Below, one piece after another: positions 56,076 to 64,000 of a DNA stretch of 64,000 nt; within the stretch, counting starts at the first letter, position 1, and every line of letters starts with the position of its first letter. The stretch is from Valencia hispanica. Lineage: Eukaryota; Chordata; Actinopteri; Cyprinodontiformes; Valenciidae. Where the stretch lies: NCBI GenBank assembly GCA_963556495.2, contig OY747713.1:41853461-41917460 (forward strand), read 5' to 3'. Under the pieces are notes generated by a model. The model ran no database searches. It worked only from the letters and a program-made list of their open reading frames with translations, and was not told where the DNA came from. The position numbers were made by a program, and so were the translations under genes.

Positions 56076-57328
56076 TTTGGGGGGGGGGGGGGGGGGGGGT
56101 TGAGATTAAGAAAATCTAAAACTCTTGCTGGAATTTGTAATTCAGCTGTATTGAGCCTAAATTTACCTTTAATAATAGATTTAATTTGTTGATATTCTAA
56201 GAATTTGTTTTTATCAATTCCATATTGTGTAATTAATGTATTAAATGGGAAAAAGTCTGTTCCTTCAAATATGTGTTCCAGGTATTCAATTCCATTGCAC
56301 CTCCAGACTGGGAAACTTATCATACATTTTTTTTGCAAGATGTCGGGGTTATTCCAGATGGGTGTGCGTCTGCATGGGATTATTGTGGACTCTGTCATTT
56401 TTAGAAACTCCCACCATGCTGTCAGAGAGGAGCTGATATTTATGCTTTTAAAGCATTCATATTGTTTTATATTTGAGTTAATAAATGGTAGGTCTGAAAG
56501 TTTTATCTTATTACATAGTGTCTGTTCTACATCTATCCAGGACTCGTCTAGGTAGCTATGTTTTAACCATCTTGAGATGTATTGGACCCTGTGGGCTAAG
56601 AAATAATGATGGAAGTTTTGTAGATCTAGACCTCCTTTTTCTTTGGTCTTCTGCAGTGTTTTTAAGATGATACGTGGGGGTTTATCTTTCCAAAGAAATT
56701 TAGAGATAGAGTCCAGAGATCTAAACCAGTCTAGTGATGGTTTACTTGGGATCATTGAGAATAAGTAGTTGATTCTGGGCAAAACCATCATTTTTATTGA
56801 AGCAACCCTTCCCATAAGTGATATGGGCAGGGATTTCCATCTAGCAAGATCATCTTCCACTTTTTTTAAAAGTGGGATGTAGTTTAGCGTTATTAAATCT
56901 GCCAGTCTTGGTGAGACATTGATACCTAAATAGGTAATATTCCCTGACTGCAGTTGTGTATTAGTTGGATTCTGGACAGAACAATTGATTGGAAGAACTG
57001 TAGATTTTAACCAATTTATAGAATAATCTGAAACATTTGAGTAAGAGTTTATCAACCCGATTACCTGAGAGAAAGAGGTTTGTGAATGCTGGAGAAAAAG
57101 TAATACATCATCTGCATAAAGACTGATTTTATGTTCTATGTTATTGCATTTTATGCCTTTAATATTGTGAGTTTGCCTGATTGCTGCAGCTAGTGGTTCA
57201 ATAAAAATAGCAAACAGGGAGGGAGAGAGAGGACATCCCTGCCTAGTACCTCTCTGAAGATAAGACCTAGATGATGTTTGGTTATTTGTCCTGATACTTG
57301 CTGTTGGTGAACTGTATAATATTTTCAA
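56039..57328 (-). pseudogene. L1-type ORF2 RT palm and thumb
   Basis: A 429-codon open piece includes GTRQGCPLSPSLFAIFIEPL at residues 27-46 and the catalytic YADDVLLF at 71-78, both Asp present. The thumb region follows with ITYLGINVSP and 'PLLKKVEDDLARWKSLPISL'. The frame is thrown off at a 21-base poly(C) run (sense strand; 56099-56079) after LDFLNLN, where the other copy has only a few C. Confidence 0.88.
56079..56099. repeat. 21-base poly(G) tract
   Basis: An uninterrupted run of 21 G (C on the LINE sense strand) inside ORF2. The matching place at about 148-156 has CCACCCC. Confidence 0.95.
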
Positions 57329-57566
57329 CCAGTTTATAAAAGAATTTCCAAAGCCAAATTTATGTAAGGTTACTAATAAGACTTTCCAGTTAACTCTATC
57401 AAATGCTTTTTCTGCATCTAAAGAAAATATATTATTTTTAATGTTTTTACAGTAAGAAAAATCTATTAAATCTATTAATCTACGTGAATTTCTGGATGAA
57501 TGTCTCCCTTTAATAAAACCAGTTTGATCAGGATGTATTATAAGAGGGGTTACTTTCGCTATCCTT

Positions 57567-57875
57567 TTATGCGAGGGCTTTGCAGATTATTTTAAGATCA
57601 ACATTAATGAGGGATTTGGGACGATAGCTGGTAGGAAACAAAGGGTCTTTACCTGATTTTAGTAGAAGACTAATGTAGGCAGAATTCATATTTGGTGGCA
57701 GTCGGCCATTTTCCTTGGTTTCCTGCAGCATTCTGTGGAATGTTGGTGCCAGAATATTCCAAAAATCTTTATAGAACTCTGCTGGAAATCCATCTTGGCC
57801 TGGAGCCTTTTTATTGGGCATGCCTTGGAGGGCCTCCTGGAGTTCAGCCCCTGTTAGTGGTGAATCCAGGGCCAT
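57567..57875 (-). pseudogene. L1-type ORF2 RT N-terminal part
   Basis: The 102-codon open piece contains LTGAELQEALQGMPNKKAPG, QDGFPAEFYKDFWNILAPTF and 'YISLLLKSGKDPLFPTSYRP', the RT fingers region (normally SYRPISLLN). Stops and a frameshift separate it from the endonuclease and from the palm. Confidence 0.85.
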
Positions 57876-58497
57876 CGCTTGACTTTCAGATAATTTAGAT
57901 AGTGTTATGATATATCAAAAAATTGTTCAATTTCATGATCCGATGGATTTATCTCTGGTGAGTATAAAGCCTTGTAAAATTCTTTAAATGTGTTGTCTAT
58001 TCTTCCAGGATCATATACTGTATTCCCGGTCTGATCTTTAATAGCAGATATAGTTGTTTTTTCTTTATTAATTTTAAGCTAGTTAGCCAAAAATCTACCT
58101 GATTAATTACCTTGTTCAAAGTTTTCTATCCTAAGTCTTTGAATTAAGAACTGGGTCTGTTTATTAATAATTTGATTTAATTCTAGCTTTGCTTTACGGA
58201 TTTTGCCTAGTCTCTCCTCATCTAGAGAAGCTTCTAATGAATTAAAAGTTTCTTCCAATTCCTGAATACGTTTTTTTTCCATTTTCTTTTTATTTGATGA
58301 GAATTAGATTATTTTCCCTCTAATCACAGCTTTTCCTGCCTCCCAAAGAATGGATGGCGACGTACCAGGGAGGTCGTTATATTCCAAATATGAGGCCCAC
58401 TCTTTTTCGAAATATTTAATAAATTCTTTATCCTTAAGTATGGATATATTAAATCTCCAATTTTTGCTTTGAGGTGTTTCTGTTTTATTTACTAAAG

Positions 58498-59187
58498 TTA
58501 GAGAAACAGGAGCATAGGGTGTATCTCAGTGTCTGAAATGTCAGTCAACAGTGAGCTGCTGACTAACAAATAATCCAGTCGAGAATATGAATGGTGGACA
58601 TTTAAGAAGAAAGCACATTTTTTGTCATTGGGGTGAAGAGATCGCCATGCATCACAAAGTCCATAATCGCTCATGTACTGTTTGACTATATGTATAGATT
58701 TCCAGCTGCGCTGAGTACCTGCTGTGCTGAGCCTGTCTATTTCTACATTTAAACCAAAGTTGAGGTCGCCCCCAAGAAGAAGTGAGCAATCCATGTGTTC
58801 AAGGAGCACAGAGAAGAAGGAATGAAAGAATGAGGGGTCATCAACATTTGGACCATATATACTGACAATACATAACTTTTGGTTATGTATAGATAGTTTT
58901 ACTATAATAAATCTACCCTGTGGATCTGTAACTGTATCTATTACTGTAAAATTTACATTTTTATTTATTAATATTGCTACTTCCCTTTGTCTGGAGTTAT
59001 AGCATGCAGAAAACACATTAGGAAACTCAGGGGATTTAAGATCATCTGCAGCTGAGGTAGATTTATGGGTTTCTTGTAATAAGACGACATCTGCCTTCAA
59101 TCTTTTAAGCTGGTTAAGAATCTTAACTCTTTTCTCTCTGGTGCCAGCTCCATGAACATTCCACGTGACAAACCTTAGAGTAGTCAT
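58498..59187 (-). pseudogene. L1-type ORF2 endonuclease domain
   Basis: A 229-codon piece begins MTTLRFVTWNVHGAGTREKR and contains the AP-like endonuclease landmarks NVHG, LLQETHKS (catalytic Glu), 'SIYGPNVDD', 'LLGGDLNFGLN' (catalytic Asp/Asn) and 'YSRLDYLLVS'. It breaks at the last motif, where the expected SDHAPV is shifted out of frame (EIHPM, then APVSLTLV in another frame). The domain nicks target DNA for target-primed reverse transcription. Confidence 0.88.
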
Positions 59188-59383
59188 AGTTTTGAGATAA
59201 AAGTTGTAAAGTCCATATCACCATAGAAATTGATAAACACAGGTGTATTATTAGTTTGTGCTTGGGGTTGCCTGATTGAAAATCCAAAAGCCGAGATATA
59301 AGAAAGAGAGAAATATAAGAACGTTGTGAAGGTGTGAAGGGTGAGGGTGAGAGACAAAGAAATAGTTATGTTATGAAAAAATT

Positions 59384-59406
59384 ATGTGTGTGTGTGTGTG
59401 TGTGAG
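59384..59406. repeat. (GT)n microsatellite
   Basis: A short GT run lies between ORF1 and ORF2 of the LINE. Confidence 0.9.
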
Positions 59407-59605
59407 TGATAAAAGAAGGAAAAAGGAGTGACAAAGACATTTGGTGATAGACATGTGAAGATGAGAAAAGAAAAAAGAGCCAGTAACCCAGTGCTTAGCC
59501 CTGGCCCCGCCCACATTGAGTAATGTAAACAACTTTACAGAGCCGTGCTAACATTATATTATAGTTGACTGATAAAATATCTCTTATCTGACCAGTGTTA
59601 CATGA

Positions 59606-60391
59606 CTAATAAAGCCAAGGAGTAAGCTGGGGGTCCCTGGACAGCTGCCCATTAACATACAGTTTATCTACCGCTACTGTAGCTCTGGTGCCTTCACTGA
59701 TATATTTCTTCCTGATTGGGAACAAAACGCGCCTTCTATCCAGGATTTCCTTCGGATATTGATCGTTAACGCTGTAATTCATTCCCTGCAGCTCTCTGCC
59801 CTGGCCTCTGACCTGCTCTTTTTGCTTGTAATGCTCGAATTTAGCAACAATAGGTCGCGGCCGGCTGTTGTTGGGCTTCTTACCTCAGAGCCGGTGGACG
59901 CGGTGAAAAGTGATGTTTTTTACCGTGTCGCTTGGGAGCTTTAACTGATGTTGGAGAAAATCTCGGACGGTGGATTCAGCGTCGTCCTCAGCCTGTTCTG
60001 GGATCCCGGAAAAAACAAGATTGTCCCGCATTCCCCTGGCCTGTATATCCAAGATAGTTTCTTTCATCCTCTTCCTTTCTCCGGACAGCTGCGTCATCCC
60101 CTCGGTGAGTTTCTTTACACTCTCCCTAAGCGTTTGGTTTTCTGCAGCGAGCGATGCTACCTGTTGTTGGCTGAACTCTAGAGATTCCCTTAGAGCTTGA
60201 AATTCTTTATGGAGAACCTCAACCAGGCCCAGACGGGCGTCTAGGCTGGTTAGCTTCTTATCTATTGAGTCCAGGACATCGCTGTAGCTTTTCTCTGGAG
60301 AGATGGTGGAGGTGCTGGCCTCAGAACGAGTGCGTTTCTGTGATGGTGTGCTTGTCGGCATAGCAGAGGTGGATTTCTGTGGCTTGCCCAT
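59606..60391 (-). pseudogene. L1-type ORF1 (RNA-binding protein), one stop
   Basis: The frame starts MGKPQKSTSAMPTSTPSQKR (an open 28-codon extension precedes it). A coiled-coil region follows (about residues 40-105, with KLTSLDARLGLVEVLHKEFQ), then the RRM-like part beginning RDNLVFSGIPEQAEDD and HRVHRL. A TGA at 59887-59885 interrupts the frame, but the same frame runs on for 92 codons (KPNNSRPRPIVAKFEHYK and more) to TAG at 59606, giving the family's normal C-terminus. ORF1 proteins coat LINE RNA. One point change appears to have killed it. Confidence 0.8.
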
Positions 60392-60499
60392 AACAATGTT
60401 GTCAAAGCACTCGTCCAAGTAGCTTTCCAGGCTGTGCAAGGATTCCTCGTCCAGTTTGTTTATGGAGAAATACAAAATAATGGTTATTAAATAAATAGG

Positions 60500-61860
60500 A
60501 TTTCAATATTGATGAATTGATCATGATTGCATTTTTTTCCATGCTCAGGCAGCCCTAGTTTTTTGCTATATTCCTCTAAATGATGACAAAAGTCGTCAAG
60601 CAGAAAAACTACAAACACTCAGACACTTCAGTCCTCTCTGTTCCAACTATGCATGATTTTAAAAAGCGAGTATACAGTAGCAGGCAGACTAAAACAAAGG
60701 GAAATGGCACTTCTAAGCAAGGACAAGGCATCCAGAATATTAGTACACATCAAGCACATTTTGACTCATTGAAGTCTTTTAGCTGAAATGTGTCTGCTTG
60801 TCTGGTTTCAAACACATTTGCTGGGTTATTTGATTTGACTTTGAAAAACCTCTGGCTTTTTCAGAACATCAAAAGACATAGCGACCAAAAAAGGTAACTT
60901 CAATGTAAAATAGGAAAATTGCCCTTTAAGATGAGGATAGTCATGGAAAATGAATGCACTTTATATAACTGTCTTTTGGCTAATATGATCCTATGTCATT
61001 TGTTTTACGTGTTTTTCTTTTTTCTTTTCTGGGTAAAGCCACAGGGCCAAACTGTGCTGCATGCTGGGACCTTGTGTGCTGCAGTTTAGCCTCTGAGCAG
61101 TGATAACAGACCAGCCGGCTCCAGAGCCAGTGACTACCACAAAGAGCCTCAGCACCAGGAAGACGCTGCCATCGATCTGTGTAGAGACCTTCATCAAGCT
61201 CCCCATAGGACCCTCCAGCAAAGTGAAAATAATCTGTTTGCTACAAAGTGCAGCTGGGGTGAACGCATCTAATCATTTTTCAAAAGGCGTCAGACAGAAC
61301 ATTAAATCTTCCTCATTTTTAGAGGAAACACAAGCGCAAATGTAGGCCCCTTTATGAGAAATTGTAGCCTTGAGGTAACCAAAGCACAAAATGTTCATTT
61401 ACACCACAGATTTGATCTGAAAAGTGGGAACTTGGAAATCAACTCCAAAGGGAGGTAAACCAGGAAGCACTGGCTGAACTGGATAGATGCATCGAGGTAA
61501 AACTGGTGCTGAGGTAAAAACAAGAGAACCATCGCCTATTTTGCAAATACAGTCTTGAAAACAATAAGATATGACCGCCTCGGTTTTTCTAATAACATAT
61601 TTCAACATGGATATTTGCTATCAACCGTAGCAGCACTAAGATGATTTTAGTTTAGTTTTTCATTTTTTTCAGAAACAAAATTATAGCAACTTGTGAGTCT
61701 TGTACATCAAGAGGTCTCAAAAGATCTCAAAATCAGCCATCCCATTTTATATTTAATATTCTACAACTGAGGGACATTCAAAACAGTTGTGAATGTGCCC
61801 CTGGTAATGCTGTTACCTGCTTTGAATACTAAAAGTAGTCCTCCAAAACCTTAAGATGTC
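60500..61860. other. No gene recognised; one mixed-composition stretch
   Basis: Most is anonymous. The part 61020-61270 is GC-richer and open on both strands (61100-61345 plus, 61221-60991 minus). I do not recognise either product. Confidence 0.3.
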
Positions 61861-61864
61861 ATAA

Positions 61865-62125
61865 TTGGAACTACAGAAGCCTCTTGTTGCTGGTGACATC
61901 AAAGTGCCTGCATCTACAATCAGAAAGAGGTTAGGTATGTTTAACTTCAATGGAAGGCATGCAAGGAGGAAATTTGTGCTCGTTAAGAAAAACATGAAAA
62001 CTGTTTTACCAAAAAGAACCATAACCTCCAAGATTTCTAAGTTAATGTTATTAGAAGAGATGAGTCATCATTATTGGACACCAAAACAGGACATATTTGC
62101 CAAAGGGTTAGGGTAATTTGACTAC
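61865..62125 (+). pseudogene. Tc1-like transposase DNA-binding fragment
   Basis: The frame reads VPASTIRKRLGMFNFNGRHA and RRKFVLVKKNMKT, matching the end of the paired-like DNA-binding region of fish Tc1 transposases (..VS.STIRR.LH..GL.GR..RRKPLL.K.N). Only this part is readable. Confidence 0.5.
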
Positions 62126-62172
62126 ATCTAAAGTCTAACAAGGACATTCTGAAAGGATCTGGAGAAAAGCAG

Positions 62173-62173
<1 letters not shown>

Positions 62174-62244
<71 letters not shown>
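62174..62244. repeat. (TA)n microsatellite, ~70 bp
   Basis: An uninterrupted AT dinucleotide run of about 35 units. Confidence 0.95.
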
Positions 62245-62246
<2 letters not shown>

Positions 62247-62329
62247 TCCTCTAATCTGGAACAAACATCCAGAAAACTACAAAACTGCTTAAACAGTCTG
62301 GATTGCAACTTTTCATAAATTTTCTTTAT

Positions 62330-62450
62330 TTTGCCACTATAATGTATAGTTTCCATTTTTTGTTTGTTTATTGTGTTACGTTTTTAGTTTTACTTTGAAC
62401 TGCCTTGTTGGTGACGTGTGCGATACGAATAAACTTGACTTTACTTATAT
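62330..62450 (+). repeat. LINE/SINE tail ending AATAAACTTGACTTTACTT
   Basis: The stretch 'GAACTGCCTTGTTGGTGACG', then GTGCGATACGAATAAACTTG, is a common teleost retroposon tail. It separates two Tc1-like pieces. Confidence 0.5.
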
Positions 62451-62689
62451 GTAGTGCACAGTGCATATAAATCACTAAACATGATATCTACAGCTTTTTT
62501 TTTCATAACAATAGAAATCCCTGTTACGTTACCGTAACCCTGATCCTACCCTTTGGTGTAGACCAAAAACAGAATTCCCACTATGATGAATAAAGCTGGA
62601 ATTCTTATGGTTTGGGAACGCGTTAACCAGCAGGACACTGGCCATCTCACCATCATATGATCCAGAAACCCAGATTTTTTTTTACTGTG

Positions 62690-62950
62690 TATTATATGGT
62701 GCTGGAGAAAAATGTGTCCATCTGTAAAAAAATTAAATAAAAATAATAAAAATTCAAGCCAATAAAGAACTGGACCTTGCAGCATGACAGCAACCCAAAA
62801 TATCCCAGTAAATCCACCAAGGAGTGGCGGAGTGAAAGCCCAGGTCCTAAAACATTGAGATCCTTCGGGGTGACTTGAAATTGTCGGTACAGAAGGAGGC
62901 AAACTTTCCTCAGGCCAATCTGAGAGACCAATGAAATAATTTCAACAGAA
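62690..62950 (+). pseudogene. Tc1-like transposase catalytic/C-terminal fragment
   Basis: The plus strand reads 'LQHDSNPKYPSKSTKEW', with HDSNPK in the place of the QDNDPKH catalytic block, and continues '..SPGPKTL' at the place of SPDLNPIE. The catalytic Asp of the block is present, the Glu region is damaged. It is probably the other half of the fragment at 61865. Confidence 0.4.
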
Positions 62951-64000
62951 GAGGGTTGGGTGTTCTAATTTTTTCTTCACATAGAAAACAAATTTTGTAG
63001 ATATATGTTAATAAATAAGTAAAATAAGGTCAACTTTTTACCACTTAAAAATTCATCACTTTCTTTTACAAAGATTAAAACAAACTGTCATAAGAGATCA
63101 ATTTGAGAATATTTCTTAAATAGGAAGTGAATATTTCGTGAGGTGTCGTTATTATTTCACATAACATTAGTTGTTGTTGGTTATATCAATTTCTGGACTT
63201 CTCAACCTGCAAAAAAAAACTAAGCACTGGTATTACATTTCTCTGTAAATCCCTAAATACATGTTGGTTACATCACCAAACTCACTGCAATTTATTTATT
63301 TATTTCTCCAAATTCAAAGCTGTTGCTCACATGTTTCCAGTTAACTTTCTGTCCAACTTTAAAACATTTAATTATTGTATGATTATAGTAAACTGAAAAT
63401 TCTGACAATAAACTCCGGGGGGAGTTTGGGAATACAAAGAATCCTAATTTTTCCTTTCCACCCATAAAAGTTAAATAAATCTTAAATTGCGTTTTTGTTT
63501 CTTAAGTTCCTTTTTCTCGGAGAAACCGTGTCATATTTGCTCTTTCTGAAATACAGTGGGTCATTCTGAGTTGCGACTCAGGGAAAATAAGCTTCATGGC
63601 CTCCTCCAACTTGGCTTGCGATCGCCCAAGGGAAGGCTCTATTGATTTTGCGGCCAGCAGAGAGCAGAGCATGTCTCTTCTAGTAGAAGCTAACCATTAG
63701 CCACTCCACAACATGACGGAACACGTTCGGCCTCATGTCATTTGTGCTAACACAGCAACTTAGCTTTTTTTACCCAAAAAAGAAGAGCTGAGAAAGAAAC
63801 ACCACTGTCCGGTGAGGTAAGTTAATTTCGAAGGCACCATAAGAGTCACATTGCTGTTAGCCAATCAGAGGCGAGGCGTCGTCATATCATGAACATTAAT
63901 GAGTAAGACTGAATAATCCTGTCCTTTCACAACATCCACTTCTCCAACAAACTTCAACCCCCCTGAAACCGGAGTGCAAGACCATTTCTTTCCATAGAAA
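62951..64000. other. No gene; probable MITE at right edge
   Basis: Anonymous AT-rich DNA up to about 63560. The last 440 bp are GC-richer and hold AGCCAATCAGAGGCGAGGCG and ATGAACATTAATGAG, a pattern I associate with abundant teleost DNA elements, running off the window. Confidence 0.3.

Larger units (their letters stand above)
52706..60480 (-). mobile_element. L1-type LINE, nearly full length
   Basis: Read on the minus strand the order is ORF1 (60391-59606), a spacer, ORF2 (endonuclease from 59187, RT around 57900-56040, C-terminal Cys/His domain to 55464), a 2.7-kb G-rich 3'UTR and an A-rich tail at about 52728-52706. It is inverted relative to the copy at 1-3425. ORF1 carries one internal stop and ORF2 several frameshifts, so it is inactive. 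The 5' end near 60480 is inferred from the loss of coding text. Confidence 0.9.

Noticed and set aside
62037..62356. Frames encoding Tyr-Ile repeats
   Set aside because: They are translations of the (TA)n microsatellite.

Overview
The window looks like intergenic DNA from a teleost fish. It carries teleost-typical repeats: an L1-type LINE, Rex3, L2/Rex1-type LINEs with GGCGCTATATAAATAAA-type tails, a tRNA-derived SINE ending in CATTTACCATTTA, Tc1 and Sleeping-Beauty-like transposons, hAT and Harbinger pieces, and a self-primed LTR element. I found no complete host gene, no rRNA or functional tRNA gene, and no bacterial-type operon or CRISPR array. The species cannot be fixed by reading alone.

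Layout. 1-3425: 3' part of an L1-type LINE on + (end of ORF2 plus a 2.3-kb G-rich 3'UTR). 3450-4462: old MITE sequence. 4468-7242: a complete, young, non-autonomous LTR retrotransposon on -, with 244-bp LTRs, a 5-bp target duplication and a 768-codon frame broken by two TAG codons. 7.3-14.4 kb: mostly anonymous DNA with a HARBI1-like remnant and repeat tails. 14.4-16.4 kb: L2-type LINE cut by a hAT MITE. 17-22 kb: MITEs, Tc1 remnants, a multi-copy unnamed repeat and a large hairpin. 23.2-24.9 kb: hAT transposase C-terminal exon, then a TTAA-flanked element. 25.1-27.5 kb: Rex3. 28-38 kb: LINE tails, SINEs, an ACATGTG-rich array and decayed LINEs. 39.6-45.8 kb: decayed Tc1/mariner copies. 46.5-48.85 kb: a three-level nest (old Tc1, then hAT-like MITE, then an intact full-length Tc1). 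49.6-50.85 kb: non-autonomous hAT holding a tiny L1 tail insertion. 52.7-60.5 kb: nearly full-length L1-type LINE on -, inverted relative to the first copy. 61-64 kb: more decayed Tc1-like DNA.

How the parts relate. No host pathway is encoded. The readable biology is transposition: one Tc1 transposase with all catalytic residues, an LTR element that seems to depend on another element's enzymes and to prime from its own RNA 5' end, and dead LINE machinery. The best candidate for something undescribed is the LTR element at 4468-7242: Tf1/sushi-type self-priming signals, but a repetitive Pro/Arg-rich protein in place of recognisable gag-pol.
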